A stretch of 39,481 nucleotides of DNA from positions 1 through 39,481 of the forward strand of contig NZ_JAAZWB010000028.1 in assembly GCF_012524115.1 (NCBI RefSeq). Reading direction: 5' to 3'. The DNA is from Bacillus sp. RO1 (GTDB taxonomy: Bacteria > Bacillota > Bacilli > Bacillales > Bacillaceae_I). The first letter of the stretch is position 1. Every line of letters starts with the position of its first letter. The notes below the pieces were generated by a model. It saw nothing but the letters and a program-made list of their open reading frames with translations. It was not told where the DNA came from and did not search any database. This document shows, in pieces, positions 17,927-27,459 of this stretch. A program made the translations under genes and the position numbers.

Positions 17927-20125
17927 ATGGCAAATGAGCAAGTATTAACTGCAGACCAGGTGATAGATAATGCGAGACGCTATCTAAAGGGTGAGGATAT
18001 TGCCTTTTTAGAGAGAGCGTATGAGTTTGCGAAAAACGCTCATGCAGAACAGTATCGAAAATCCGGTGAGCCTTATATCATACATCCCATACAGGTCGCA
18101 GGAATCCTTGTGGACCTTGATCTAGATCCATCTACCATTGCGGCTGGGTTTCTTCATGATGTTGTCGAAGATACGTCCGTTTCCTTGGAGGAGATCAAGG
18201 AAGCCTTTAATGCTGAAGTGGCAATGCTTGTGGACGGCGTGACAAAGCTTGGGAAAATTAAGTACAAGTCTCAGGAAGAGCAACAAGCGGAAAATCATCG
18301 TAAAATGTTTGTAGCGATGGCTCAAGATATCCGCGTTATTTTGATTAAGCTTGCAGACCGTCTTCATAATATGAGGACATTGAAACATCTTCCGCAAGAA
18401 AAGCAACGACGGATCTCAAACGAAACCCTTGAAATTTTTGCGCCGCTTGCCCATCGCTTGGGAATTAGTAAAATTAAATGGGAACTTGAAGATACCGCAC
18501 TTCGTTATCTGAACCCACAACAATACTATCGCATCGTTAATCTGATGAAACGCAAGCGTGCAGAGCGTGAACAATATATTTCGGAGGTTATGAATGAAGT
18601 AAACGACCGTCTCGAAGAAGTAGAAATCACTGCTGAGCTTTCTGGTCGTCCCAAGCATATTTATAGCATCTATCGTAAAATGGCTAAACAAAACAAGCAG
18701 TTTAGCGAGATTTACGACCTATTAGCTGTGCGAATCATTGTGAACAGCATTAAGGACTGTTATGCCGTCCTTGGAATTATTCACACATGCTGGAAACCGA
18801 TGCCTGGACGCTTTAAAGACTATATTGCCATGCCAAAACCTAACATGTATCAATCCTTGCATACAACTGTCATTGGCCCCAAGGGAGATCCTTTGGAAGT
18901 CCAGATCCGCACAAGTGACATGCACCAGATTGCAGAATACGGGATTGCCGCGCACTGGGCGTACAAAGAGGACAAAGAAGCCGACGACCGCGCTTCTTTT
19001 GAGGAAAAATTAACATGGTTCCGCGAAATTCTCGAGTGGCAAAATGATGCCACGAATGCAGAAGAATTCATGGAGTCCTTGAAAATTGACCTGTTCTCTG
19101 ATATGGTGTTCGTTTTCACGCCAAAAGGGGATGTAATTGAGCTTCCAAGCGGATCTGTACCGATTGATTTTTCATATCGTATTCACTCGGAAATTGGAAA
19201 CAAGACGATCGGTGCGAAAGTGAACGGGAAAATGGTCACACTGGATTATAAGTTAAAAACTGGTGACATCATTGAGATCCTGACGTCTAAGCATTCCTAT
19301 GGTCCAAGCCAGGACTGGTTAAAGCTTGCACAGACCTCCCAGGCAAAAAACAGAATCCGCCAGTTCTTCAAAAAACAGCGCCGTGAAGAAAATGTGGAAA
19401 AAGGCCGCGATCTTGTTGAAAAAGAAATCAAGGCAATGGACTTTGACCTGAAGGAAATTCTGAATGCCGAAAACATTAACCGTGTTTCGGAAAAGTTTAA
19501 CTTTATGACAGCAGATGATATGTTTGCCGCAGTCGGCTATAACGGAATTACCGCTCTCCAGGTGGCAAACCGTTTGACTGAAAAACAGCGTCGTCAGCGT
19601 GATAAAGAACAACAAATTACAGATATCACGGAAAATGCAGAGAAAAAGAAAACAGCTCCTGTCAAAAAGCGTAAAGACGCAGGTGTAGTGGTACAAGGAA
19701 TTGACAGCTTGCTTGTTCGCCTTTCTAAGTGCTGTAATCCTGTCCCTGGAGACGAGATTGTAGGATTCATCACAAGAGGACGTGGTGTGTCCGTTCACCG
19801 TGCCGATTGCGCAAACGTTGAAGCAGAAGGTACGAACGACCGCCTTATCGATGTTGACTGGGAAAGCGATGTGAAAGACAACCGCGAGTACAATGTGGAA
19901 ATCGAGATCACAGGCTATGATCGCCGTGGCTTGTTGAATGAAGTATTACAGGCGGTTAACGAAACAAAGACCGATATTACTGCAGTTTCCGGCCGTTCTG
20001 ATCGTAATAAAATGGCAACCATCCATATGGCTATTGCTATTCATAATATCAACCATCTGCATAAAGTGGTGGAGCGTATCAAACAGATTTCCGATATTTA
20101 TGCTGTTCGAAGAATAATGCAGTAA
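17927..20125 (+). CDS. relA: bifunctional (p)ppGpp synthetase/hydrolase RelA/Rel
   Basis: Makes and degrades (p)ppGpp in the stringent response, activated on ribosomes with uncharged tRNA. It has 732 residues. The HD hydrolase site is intact (FLHDVVEDT near 77-85 and LADRLHNMRTL near 142). The synthetase part carries RFKDYIAMPKPNMYQSLHTT near 292-312; its RxKD motif is the type found in bifunctional Rel. Then come TGS (near 392-455), a zinc-finger-like segment with KCCNPVPGDEIVG near 605, and a C-terminal ACT domain. The start at 17927 follows AAAAGGTGAG; the frame's upstream part is rejected. It is 20 bases before dtd. Confidence 0.97.
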   Translation: MANEQVLTADQVIDNARRYLKGEDIAFLERAYEFAKNAHAEQYRKSGEPYIIHPIQVAGILVDLDLDPSTIAAGFLHDVVEDTSVSLEEIKEAFNAEVAMLVDGVTKLGKIKYKSQEEQQAENHRKMFVAMAQDIRVILIKLADRLHNMRTLKHLPQEKQRRISNETLEIFAPLAHRLGISKIKWELEDTALRYLNPQQYYRIVNLMKRKRAEREQYISEVMNEVNDRLEEVEITAELSGRPKHIYSIYRKMAKQNKQFSEIYDLLAVRIIVNSIKDCYAVLGIIHTCWKPMPGRFKDYIAMPKPNMYQSLHTTVIGPKGDPLEVQIRTSDMHQIAEYGIAAHWAYKEDKEADDRASFEEKLTWFREILEWQNDATNAEEFMESLKIDLFSDMVFVFTPKGDVIELPSGSVPIDFSYRIHSEIGNKTIGAKVNGKMVTLDYKLKTGDIIEILTSKHSYGPSQDWLKLAQTSQAKNRIRQFFKKQRREENVEKGRDLVEKEIKAMDFDLKEILNAENINRVSEKFNFMTADDMFAAVGYNGITALQVANRLTEKQRRQRDKEQQITDITENAEKKKTAPVKKRKDAGVVVQGIDSLLVRLSKCCNPVPGDEIVGFITRGRGVSVHRADCANVEAEGTNDRLIDVDWESDVKDNREYNVEIEITGYDRRGLLNEVLQAVNETKTDITAVSGRSDRNKMATIHMAIAIHNINHLHKVVERIKQISDIYAVRRIMQ

Positions 20126-20145
20126 GTTAGTGAGGTTTTGTCGGT

Positions 20146-20586
20146 ATGAGGGTTGTTTTACAAAGAGCAAAAAGAGCGGAAGTGCGTGTGGACGGCGGTG
20201 TAGTGGGTAAAATCGATCGTGGATTAATGCTACTCGTTGGTGTCACCCATGAGGATACTACGGAAGATGCGGCCTATGTTGCGGAAAAAGTGGCAAACCT
20301 CCGTATTTTTGAAGATGAACAGGATAAAATGAACCTTTCCTTACTTGATGTGAAGGGTCAGATACTATCCGTTTCTCAATTCACCTTATATGGCGACTGC
20401 CGGAAGGGCCGCCGTCCTAATTTTATGGACGCTGCAAGGCCTGATCATGCAGAAACCATTTATGAAGCGTTTAACCAGGAGTTGCGCGGCAAAGGTGTGA
20501 CGGTGGAGACTGGTAGGTTCGGCGCCATGATGGACGTAGATTTTGTCAATGACGGACCTGTTACGTTGATTGTGGAAAGTAAATAA
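20146..20586 (+). CDS. dtd: D-aminoacyl-tRNA deacylase
   Basis: Removes D-amino acids from mischarged tRNAs (trans editing). It has 146 residues, full length. [17 protein letters not shown] near 77-93 holds the catalytic SQxTL motif and the C-terminal NDGPVT (near 136) the cross-subunit GP motif. The N-terminus [17 protein letters not shown] is typical. It lies 20 bases after relA on the same strand, a conserved pair. Confidence 0.97.
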   Translation: MRVVLQRAKRAEVRVDGGVVGKIDRGLMLLVGVTHEDTTEDAAYVAEKVANLRIFEDEQDKMNLSLLDVKGQILSVSQFTLYGDCRKGRRPNFMDAARPDHAETIYEAFNQELRGKGVTVETGRFGAMMDVDFVNDGPVTLIVESK

Positions 20587-20669
20587 TAGATTGAAGCTGG
20601 TTGCATGCCTTTATATGGAGGTGTACGGCCGGCTTTTTTTGTGTATGGAGGTTGGTAGTCAAATTGTAC

Positions 20670-20795
20670 CATTATCATAATAACTGCTGGAAAAGTTAGA
20701 ATAAGCTATGAAAAAGTTATAAAAGCAGCTGTAAAAGTCACAATAACCTACATAAAAGTTACAATAGACCTTCAAAAAGACACAATAACAAAAAA
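20670..20795. repeat. degenerate 21-bp-period repeat array with AAAAGTTACAATA core
   Basis: AAAAGTTA or a close variant begins at 20691, 20712, 20733, 20754 and 20775, exactly 21 bp apart, usually followed by nAATAA. A weaker copy begins at 20670. The array lies between dtd and the bidirectional terminator. It does not share sequence with the other 21-bp array near recJ, only the period. Confidence 0.82.
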
Positions 20796-20825
20796 GAGGA
20801 CCTCTGACTCCAAAGGTCCTCTTTC
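20791..20825. terminator. bidirectional terminator between dtd and yrvJ
   Basis: AAAGAGGACCT (20793-20803) and AGGTCCTCTTT (20814-20824) are perfect complements with a 10-base loop, with A runs on the left and T on the right. It can serve both convergent genes. Confidence 0.9.
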
Positions 20826-20844
20826 ATTCTATCTTTATTACTAC

Positions 20845-22629
20845 TTAATTCCCTCTAAAATACTGAGCCAATCCCTGATATATAGCAGTGGATGCGCGTT
20901 CCTGGAAATCACCTGACAGGATAGTAATTTCCTCTCCGCGGTTACTGATATACCCTAACTCTAAAAGAAGGGAAGGCTGCATGCTTTCTCTCAATACTAA
21001 GTAGTTTTCTTGGCGTACTTCTCGATCACGCAGATTCGTGAATTGCACGAGAGAGGAATGTACACTATCTGCTAAATCCTTATCTGTCGTGCCATAATAA
21101 TAAGTAGTGGTTCCGGTGACACTTGTATCATCAATACTATCATAATGGAGGCTTAAAAAGACGTCTGCGCCATGATAGTTTGCCATTTGCGGCCTGGATT
21201 GCAAAGGTACCGACGTATCGGACATTCTAGTCATATACACGGTCGCTCCTGCCGCTTTCAGTTTGTCCTGTAGTAGAAGAGAAGTCCGAAGTGTCAGATC
21301 TTTCTCAAACGTTCCTTGCACACCGATTGCCCCCACATCACGTCCACCATGGCCAGGATCGATGACAATTATCTTATTGGCTAAATATTGTTCTGCACCA
21401 GCTCTTTTTATGCTGGTTGCATTTCCTTTCGTTGCGACAATCCATCCGGCAACAAACCCTTCCGATCCGTCTTGCAGCTTTATTTTATACCAGTTGTCCT
21501 CCACTCCTATAATAGAGAATTCTTCTCCTTCGTCTGCACGCAATATCACTTTGGAATCGGTGGACGGTGCACTTCTGATATTGGTGGCGTCATCGACGAT
21601 TACAATGGTTCCGTCGATGCTTGTTGATGAAGGAGGGGATGAAACACCGCTCTTTTCTAGAAACCAACCAGCAATCCAGCCTGTTTTCCCACCGTCATAT
21701 TCTATCTCACACCAGTTATTTCTCTCACTGATGATCATGACAACTGTACCTTCTGGAAGTTGCTCCAACACTTTACCGTTAAGAGTAGGTTCGCTTCTTA
21801 CATTAAGGCCGGCAACTTTGATGGTTGCTTCCACTTTTGGAGAACCTGGATTTTGTGTGCCAGAGGGTGTTTTGATGATGTTCGCGTAATCACTATGTAT
21901 CCAGCCGACCGTCCCGTTGTATGAGATATTCAACCAATTTCCACGAATGGCAAGTACCTCTACCTGTTGACCACTTGATAAAGAGCCAAGCACTTCGCTT
22001 TGGGTCGAGGGTTCACTCCTAATGTTCAAGCCGTCTGTTGTGATCGTGGCACTTTGTCCTCCAGTTTCTTCTGTTGGTTCTGTTTCTTCAGGTGTTTCGG
22101 CCTGTTGTTCTTTCTTCTTTTTAGCAATAATAGTTACAAATTCTTTTGCCACCCAACCTTCTACTCCGTCGGAATGAACTTTTACCCAGTTTTCATTTTC
22201 CTCCAGATACTGCACCGATGTTGCGTTTGCATGTAGGAAACCGACTACAGAAAAATTTGTACCTGGACCTGATCGAACGCGAAGGTCATCGGTTAAAATT
22301 TGTACATTGGCCTCATCGCTTGATCTTGATGCAGTGGAGCGAGCTCCCTCACTGCTTTCAGTTACAAGATAGGATGCCACCCATCCGGTTTTGGAAGATG
22401 TGACTTGAATCTTTAGCCATTCTCCTTGGCTCGCCACAACAGGGTAGGATTCCCCACGTTGTACTTTGGAAATGATGGTCCCATTTGCATCCGGTGTTTC
22501 CCTTACGTTCAATACATCGGTTGCCACTACGACTGTTCTATTTGCTTGCACATCGGAAGGGTCCAAAAAAGAAAAGATGGTAGAAAATAATAAAAGTGCA
22601 ATAAGAAAAATATGTACTTTGTGAACCAA
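20845..22629 (-). CDS. yrvJ: secreted N-acetylmuramoyl-L-alanine amidase with five SH3b domains
   Basis: A 594-residue exported peptidoglycan hydrolase that cuts the amide between muramic acid and the stem peptide. A signal peptide (about 1-29, ending DVQA) is followed by five bacterial SH3 repeats, each with the (L/N)(N/R)(V/I)R(S/E)xP motif (starting near 30, 105, 195, 265 and 340). The Amidase_3 domain from about 415 shows the zinc motif VIDPGHGGRD, SLHYDS and LLELGYISNR. The start is TTG at 22629, chosen because GAGGAGGACAAAAT lies just upstream and the signal peptide begins there. It matches B. subtilis YrvJ in place and layout. Confidence 0.92.
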   Translation of the reverse strand: MVHKVHIFLIALLLFSTIFSFLDPSDVQANRTVVVATDVLNVRETPDANGTIISKVQRGESYPVVASQGEWLKIQVTSSKTGWVASYLVTESSEGARSTASRSSDEANVQILTDDLRVRSGPGTNFSVVGFLHANATSVQYLEENENWVKVHSDGVEGWVAKEFVTIIAKKKKEQQAETPEETEPTEETGGQSATITTDGLNIRSEPSTQSEVLGSLSSGQQVEVLAIRGNWLNISYNGTVGWIHSDYANIIKTPSGTQNPGSPKVEATIKVAGLNVRSEPTLNGKVLEQLPEGTVVMIISERNNWCEIEYDGGKTGWIAGWFLEKSGVSSPPSSTSIDGTIVIVDDATNIRSAPSTDSKVILRADEGEEFSIIGVEDNWYKIKLQDGSEGFVAGWIVATKGNATSIKRAGAEQYLANKIIVIDPGHGGRDVGAIGVQGTFEKDLTLRTSLLLQDKLKAAGATVYMTRMSDTSVPLQSRPQMANYHGADVFLSLHYDSIDDTSVTGTTTYYYGTTDKDLADSVHSSLVQFTNLRDREVRQENYLVLRESMQPSLLLELGYISNRGEEITILSGDFQERASTAIYQGLAQYFRGN

Positions 22630-22761
22630 ATTTTGTCCTCCTCATTTATAGTTCAAACGTCTTTTTCTACAAAAGTGAAAAAAAATCCTGCTATTTTTGA
22701 AAGAAACAGCCAAAAAAGGGACAGGATAAATACTAGTGTAGCAAAAAAGGAGCGTAAAAAG

Positions 22762-22938
22762 ATGAAATTTAGTGAAAAACATAATCGTGCATATGGAAGT
22801 AGAGATGTTTTTGGGGTAAGCTTTCATGATTTCATTGAAAAAGAGAAAGATTCCACCTACGTGGAACTGGCATCAGAGTTCGGTATTACGATGCGCGATG
22901 TTAAGTCGTTAAAAAAACAATTGAACCGAATTCAATAA
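22762..22938 (+). CDS. yrzK: small helix-turn-helix-like protein YrzK
   Basis: 58 residues. The C-terminal half YVELASEFGITMRDVKSLKK resembles a sigma-region-4-like helix-turn-helix; the N-terminal half is charged. Function unknown. AAAAAGGAGCG precedes the ATG at 22762; the frame is open upstream to 22612 but without a second good start. In B. subtilis yrzK lies in the same place between yrvJ and hisS, on which the name rests. Confidence 0.7.
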   Translation: MKFSEKHNRAYGSRDVFGVSFHDFIEKEKDSTYVELASEFGITMRDVKSLKKQLNRIQ

Positions 22939-22942
22939 AGCC

Positions 22943-22972
22943 TTGACAATTTGATTTGAAAGTATATATACT
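22943..22972 (+). promoter_or_regulatory. sigma-A promoter of the hisS-aspS T-box leader
   Basis: TTGACA at 22943-22948 and TATACT at 22967-22972 with an 18-bp spacer, starting a few bases after the yrzK stop. It drives the leader of the hisS operon. Confidence 0.85.
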
Positions 22973-22984
22973 AGCAAGTATCTT

Positions 22985-23366
22985 ACATAACAACTAGTCG
23001 CGTTAATGGACTAAAATACAAGATACCGATGATGGAGAACAGTAGTTGGGAACCACATGGAAAGAGAAGAAATGCCCTAGGCTGAAAGCATTTCCCCTTG
23101 ATGACCTAATGAATGAACACTCCGTAGGATCCGCTCTGAAAAAGCATGAAGTCATTATTTGCCGCACAGCTAAAACGGCAGACTGTGTAAGTGCTCTATT
23201 AGGAGATGGACGTTGCAGGCGTTAACTGCTTGAGTGGAAGTAACCATAGGCACAAAGCATCTCAATTGACATGCTAAGCCTTCAAACTACTTCAATTAGG
23301 GTGGCACCACGGGACATACAACTCCCGTCCCTTGTTTAGAATCTAAACAAGGGACGGGAGTTTTTT
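22985..23366 (+). promoter_or_regulatory. T-box riboswitch leader of hisS-aspS
   Basis: A long leader that senses uncharged tRNA and chooses between antiterminator and terminator. The T-box sequence AGGGTGGCACCACGGG is at 23298-23313. Upstream, GATGGAG near 23031 can pair with CTCC near 23120 as the base of stem I; AACAGTAGT on the 5' side resembles the specifier-loop S-turn. The terminator follows at 23320-23366. The specifier was not settled: a His codon CAC is at 23118-23120 and an Asp codon GAC at 23103-23105. Confidence 0.95.
23320..23366 (+). terminator. T-box regulated terminator
   Basis: AACTCCCGTCCCTTGTTTA and TAAACAAGGGACGGGAGTT pair perfectly over 19 bp around a short loop, followed by TTTTTT. 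The 5' arm starts right after the T-box, so the antiterminator competes with it. Confidence 0.95.
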
Positions 23367-23406
23367 ATATGTTAAATTGCTTTATTGATGTAACGAATTA
23401 ACGTAG

Positions 23407-23460
23407 AGAGGGTCAGACCCCTCTTTACCACTTTAAATAACGACAGAGGGGTCTGACCCC
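23407..23460. repeat. REP-like palindrome pair between T-box and hisS
   Basis: AGAGGGTCAGACCCCTCT (23407-23424) and AGAGGGGTCTGACCCC (23445-23460) are inverted copies 20 bases apart. Each arm is itself a palindrome (GGGGTC-T-GACCCC). The right arm ends 4 bases before the hisS ribosome-binding site. Resembles the pair at 14541-14605. Confidence 0.85.
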
Positions 23461-23481
23461 TTTATAAGGAGGAACCGTAAA

Positions 23482-24762
23482 ATGGCGATTCAGATACCGC
23501 GTGGTACGCAGGATATTTTACCTGGTACGGTGGAGAAGTGGCAGTATATTGAGGCGAAGGCGAAGGAGATTTGTGAGTTATATAATTATAAGGAGATCAG
23601 GACGCCGATTTTTGAGAGCACAGAGTTGTTTTTAAGAGGTGTTGGGGATACGACGGATGTAGTTCAGAAAGAGGTGTACACTTTTGAAGACCGAGGTGGC
23701 AGAAGTCTTACGCTTCGTCCGGAAGGAACGGCTGCAGTGGCGCGTTCTTATATAAATAACAAAATGTTCGGTTCGCCTACGCAACCGACCAAGCTTTATT
23801 ATATTGGCCAGATGTTCCGTTATGAACGTCCTCAGGCAGGGCGTTTCCGTCAGTTCGTTCAGTTCGGAATTGAAGCACTTGGAAGCAATGACCCATCCAT
23901 TGATGCAGAAGTAATTGCTCTAGCAGTGGAATTATATAAAAGTTTAGGTCTCAAAAACTTAAAAGTTGTGATCAACAGTTTAGGTGATAAGGAAAGTCGT
24001 CAGGCTCACAGAGATGCGTTGATCAATCACTTTCAACCGAGAATCAACGAATTTTGTGGAGATTGCCAAGGGCGTCTCGAGAAAAATCCCCTCAGAATCC
24101 TTGATTGCAAGAAAGACCGTGATCATGAATTGATGGCAACAGCACCATCTATCCTTGATTATTTAAATGAGGAGTCCAAAGCATATTTTGATAAAGTGGT
24201 AGCTTATCTTTCCGCTCTAGGAATTCAATATGAAATCGACCCAAACTTGGTCCGTGGACTTGATTACTATTACCACACAGCATTTGAAATCATGAGCACG
24301 TCAGAAGGTTTTGGTGCAATCACAACCCTATGTGGTGGAGGACGCTACAACGGGCTGGTACAAGAAATCGGTGGACCAGAAACACCTGGTATAGGATTTG
24401 CATTAAGCATTGAGCGTCTGATATCCGCTATGGAAGCAGAAAATGTGAAGTTTCCATTTGAAGATTCCATTGATTGCTACGTGGTCGCACTTGGAGACAA
24501 AGCAAAAGAAACTGCAGTAAAGCTACTTTTTGACTTAAGAAAAGCAGGAATTGTAGCCGAAAAAGACTATCAAGATAAAAAACTAAAAGCACAATTCAAA
24601 GCGGCCGACCGCCTGCAAGCAAAATACACCATCGTATTTGGTGATGATGAGTTAGAAAAAGGCGTCGTCTCCATCAAAGAAATGGAAACAGGCGAACAGC
24701 AGGAAGTTGCTTTTGAAGAAGCGGTAGCATATCTATCAGCAAAGAAAAGTGGGGAGAGATAA
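23482..24762 (+). CDS. hisS: histidyl-tRNA synthetase
   Basis: Class II synthetase that charges tRNA-His. It has 426 residues, normal length. Motif 2 ([19 protein letters not shown] near 110-128), the HisA motif [15 protein letters not shown] near 257 and motif 3 ([11 protein letters not shown] near 307) are all present, followed by a C-terminal anticodon-binding domain. AATAAGGAGGAACC-like sequence precedes the ATG. Expression should be controlled by the T-box leader. The stop codon directly precedes the aspS start, so the two are one operon. Confidence 0.98.
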   Translation: MAIQIPRGTQDILPGTVEKWQYIEAKAKEICELYNYKEIRTPIFESTELFLRGVGDTTDVVQKEVYTFEDRGGRSLTLRPEGTAAVARSYINNKMFGSPTQPTKLYYIGQMFRYERPQAGRFRQFVQFGIEALGSNDPSIDAEVIALAVELYKSLGLKNLKVVINSLGDKESRQAHRDALINHFQPRINEFCGDCQGRLEKNPLRILDCKKDRDHELMATAPSILDYLNEESKAYFDKVVAYLSALGIQYEIDPNLVRGLDYYYHTAFEIMSTSEGFGAITTLCGGGRYNGLVQEIGGPETPGIGFALSIERLISAMEAENVKFPFEDSIDCYVVALGDKAKETAVKLLFDLRKAGIVAEKDYQDKKLKAQFKAADRLQAKYTIVFGDDELEKGVVSIKEMETGEQQEVAFEEAVAYLSAKKSGER

Positions 24763-24765
24763 ATG

Positions 24766-26538
24766 ATGCAAGGTAGAACATATAACTGTGGCGAAGTACC
24801 ACAAACATCCATCGGTGAAACAATTGAATTAAAAGGCTGGGTGCAAAAGCGCCGTGACCTTGGAGGACTTATTTTCTTAGACCTCCGCGACCGTACAGGA
24901 CTAGTGCAAATCGTATTTAATCCAGACGTCTCTGCTGAAGCTTTAAAAACTGCTGAAAGTGTACGCAACGAGTACGTTTTATACATTAAAGGGAAAGTGG
25001 TTGCGCGTGACGAAGCAACAGTAAACCCTAACCTGAAAACAGGTGCAATTGAAGTGCATGCAGAGGCAATTGAGGTCTTGAATGCCGCGAAAACACCACC
25101 ATTCGTATTGGACAACAAGACAGAAGTGAACGAAGACATCCGTCTGAAATATCGTTACTTGGATCTTCGCCGCCCTGTTATGTTTGACACGTTGAAGATG
25201 CGTCATGACGTAACACGTTCTATCCGTGAATTCCTGAACGAGCAGCAATTCATGGAAGTGGAAACGCCTATTTTAACTAAAAGTACGCCAGAAGGTGCGC
25301 GTGACTACCTAGTACCAAGCCGAGTACACCCAGGTGAGTTCTACGCGTTGCCGCAGTCTCCGCAAATCTTTAAACAACTATTGATGGTTTCCGGCGTGGA
25401 ACGCTATTATCAAATCGCTCGTTGCTTCCGTGACGAGGACCTTCGTGCAGACAGACAGCCTGAATTTACACAGGTCGACATTGAGACTTCCTTCTTATCA
25501 CAAGAAGATATTATCGGCATGATGGAAGATATGATGAGAATGGTAATGAAAAATACGAAGAGTGTGGATGTACCAGACACGTTTCCTCGTATTACGTACC
25601 AGGAAGCCATGAACAGATATGGTTCTGACAAGCCGGATACTCGTTTTGAAATGGAACTTGTTGACCTGTCCGAGCAGGTTGCTGACTGTGGATTCAAAGT
25701 GTTCAGCGCTGCTGTTAACAATGGAGGTCAAGTAAAAGCGATCAATGTAAAAGGTGCGGCGAGCAAATATTCCCGAAAAGACATTGATGCACTGACTGAA
25801 TTTGTTGCTGTTTACGGGGCAAAAGGTCTAGCATGGTTAAAGGTAGAAGCAGAAGGCTTGAAAGGACCAATCGCAAAATTCTTCAATGAAGAACAACAAC
25901 AAGGATTCATCCAATCCTTAGACGCTGCAGAAGGGGACTTGATACTATTTGTGGCAGATAAAAAATCTGTTGTTGCGGATGCTCTAGGTGCTCTTCGCTT
26001 GAAGCTTGGAAAAGAGCTTGGTTTGATTGACGAAAGCAAATTCAACTTCTTATGGGTAACTGACTGGCCGTTACTAGAGTACGATGAGGAAGCAGGTCGC
26101 TACTTTGCCGCTCACCATCCATTCACCATGCCGGTTCGCGAAGACCTACCAATGCTTGAAACAAACCCTGGTGAAGTTCGTGCTCAAGCCTACGACTTAG
26201 TATTGAACGGATATGAGCTAGGCGGAGGTTCTTTACGTATTTATGAACGCGATATTCAGGAGAAAATGTTTGAAGTACTTGGTTTCAGTAAAGAAGAGGC
26301 AACCGAGCAATTCGGTTTCCTTCTAGAAGCATTTGAATACGGAACTCCTCCACATGGTGGAATCGCGCTTGGATTAGACCGTTTGGTTATGCTGTTGGCA
26401 GGAAGAACAAACCTTCGTGATACTATTGCATTCCCTAAAACGGCAAGTGCAAGCTGCATCCTGACAGAAGCGCCAAGTCCAGTTGCCGGTGGGCAATTAG
26501 ACGAGTTGCATTTGTCGCTAGCTGTCAAAAAAGAGTAG
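24766..26538 (+). CDS. aspS: aspartyl-tRNA synthetase
   Basis: Class II synthetase for tRNA-Asp. It has 590 residues from the second of two adjacent ATGs (24763 and 24766); the second is better spaced from GGGGAGAG. An N-terminal OB-fold anticodon-binding domain (about 1-130) is followed by motif 2 ([19 protein letters not shown] near 215), the bacterial insertion domain (about 285-410) and motif 3 ([16 protein letters not shown] near 525). Co-transcribed with hisS. Whether it also charges tRNA-Asn cannot be judged here. Confidence 0.98.
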   Translation: MQGRTYNCGEVPQTSIGETIELKGWVQKRRDLGGLIFLDLRDRTGLVQIVFNPDVSAEALKTAESVRNEYVLYIKGKVVARDEATVNPNLKTGAIEVHAEAIEVLNAAKTPPFVLDNKTEVNEDIRLKYRYLDLRRPVMFDTLKMRHDVTRSIREFLNEQQFMEVETPILTKSTPEGARDYLVPSRVHPGEFYALPQSPQIFKQLLMVSGVERYYQIARCFRDEDLRADRQPEFTQVDIETSFLSQEDIIGMMEDMMRMVMKNTKSVDVPDTFPRITYQEAMNRYGSDKPDTRFEMELVDLSEQVADCGFKVFSAAVNNGGQVKAINVKGAASKYSRKDIDALTEFVAVYGAKGLAWLKVEAEGLKGPIAKFFNEEQQQGFIQSLDAAEGDLILFVADKKSVVADALGALRLKLGKELGLIDESKFNFLWVTDWPLLEYDEEAGRYFAAHHPFTMPVREDLPMLETNPGEVRAQAYDLVLNGYELGGGSLRIYERDIQEKMFEVLGFSKEEATEQFGFLLEAFEYGTPPHGGIALGLDRLVMLLAGRTNLRDTIAFPKTASASCILTEAPSPVAGGQLDELHLSLAVKKE

Positions 26539-26558
26539 ATTTTCCCATACGGTAGAAG

Positions 26559-26587
26559 TTGAAAACCTATACTCTGTGTGTTAATAT
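26559..26587 (+). promoter_or_regulatory. promoter of 6S RNA
   Basis: TTGAAA at 26559-26564 with TAATAT at 26582-26587 (17-bp spacer). TATAAT at 26585-26590 overlaps but would need a 20-bp spacer. The expected start is near 26595. Confidence 0.75.
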
Positions 26588-26594
26588 AATTTCA

Positions 26595-26798
26595 AGAAGT
26601 CGCAAGTCCTGATGTGTTCGTCGTATAACCTATTGTTTTGACCGAACAATAGATTATACGGGAGCTCAGAGTTTTCGTCGCTGCGTAAATGCCTTCCTTG
26701 TGAGGACTTACTACACGCATGAAACAGAGCACCCACCTGCTGTGAGCGGGGATCAAAACGAAGGCATCGACGACGGCACGATTGGGACTTGCCTACAT
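26595..26798 (+). ncRNA. bsrA: 6S RNA (6S-1, BsrA type)
   Basis: Binds the housekeeping RNA polymerase holoenzyme and dampens transcription in stationary phase. The closing stem is GCAAGTCC (26603-26610) with GGACTTGC (26785-26792). The 5' part GTCCTGATGTG and the central GACCGAACAATAGATTATAC and GGGAGCTCAGAG stretches are as I remember them from B. subtilis 6S-1. The gene lies between aspS and tcdA (yrvM), the same place as bsrA in B. subtilis, with its own promoter and terminator. The ends are approximate. Confidence 0.9.
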
Positions 26799-26805
26799 AC
26801 GGATC

Positions 26806-26847
26806 AAAAACCGGTATCTCGCTTTTATGCGGCATGCCGGTTTTTTT
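26806..26847 (+). terminator. rho-independent terminator after 6S RNA
   Basis: AAAAACCGG and CCGGTTTTTTT form the outer stem, with a further imperfect inner stem (GGTATCTCGC with GCGGCATGCC). Confidence 0.85.
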
Positions 26848-26872
26848 GTGTTTATAAAGTGAATTTAATGCC

Positions 26873-27387
26873 GTATGACACCCGGAGGAGGTGGAACCTC
26901 CTTAACATTGTCCTCATAGGGTTTGTATGACTCCCCGAGGTGGTGGAACCTCCTTAACATTGTCCTCATAGGGTTTGTATGACACCCGGAGAAGGTGAAA
27001 CCTCGTCAACATTGTCCTCATAGGGTTTGTATGACACCCGGAGGAGGTGAAACCTCGTCAACATTGTCCTCATAGGTTTCGTATGACACCCCGATAAGGT
27101 GGAAACCCGTCAACATTGTCCTCATAGGTATCGTATGACTCCCTGATAAGGTGGAAACCCGTCAACATTGTCCTCATAGGTATCGTATGACTCCCTGTGT
27201 TGGTGAAATCTCGTCAACATTGTCCTCATAGGGGTTGTATGACTCCCTGTGTTGGTGAAATCTCGTCAACATTGTCCTCATAGGAGTTGTATGACTCCCT
27301 GTGTTGGTGAAATCTCGTCAACATTGTCCTCATAGGGTTTGTATGACACCCGGAGAAGGTGAAAACTCCTTAACATTGTCCTCATAC
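26873..27387. repeat. 52-bp tandem repeat array, middle copy
   Basis: Ten units with AACATTGTCCTCATA beginning at 26904, 26956, 27008, 27060, 27112, 27164, 27216, 27268, 27320 and 27372, an exact 52-bp period with no indel. The TTGTCCTCATA part is invariant; the spacer half falls into subtypes (CACCCGGAGAAGG, CTCCCTGTGTTGG, CCTGATAAGG). Compared with the outer arrays it is homologous in inverted orientation: CCTCGTCA, five bases, GTCYTCAT, 7-8 bases, ATGA. With the 6S gene it accounts for the 920-base gap between aspS and the sunset-domain gene. Confidence 0.96.
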
Positions 27388-27411
27388 AATCTTCACCTTC
27401 TAAAAAGAACA

Positions 27412-27443
27412 CAAAAAAACAACCCTCATTCCAAATGAAGGTT
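27412..27443 (-). terminator. terminator after the sunset-domain gene
   Basis: On the minus strand AACCTTCAT and ATGAGGGTT pair with one wobble and are followed by seven T. It lies between the gene end at 27460 and the repeat array. Confidence 0.88.
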
Positions 27444-27459
27444 GTACGACATTTAACTG

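Noticed and set aside
19319-19798. 159-codon frame on the minus strand inside relA
   Set aside because: Cysteine- and phenylalanine-rich translation with no domain; shadow of relA.
21263-21889. 208-codon frame on the plus strand inside yrvJ
   Set aside because: Opposite the SH3b and amidase region, with no family similarity I can see.
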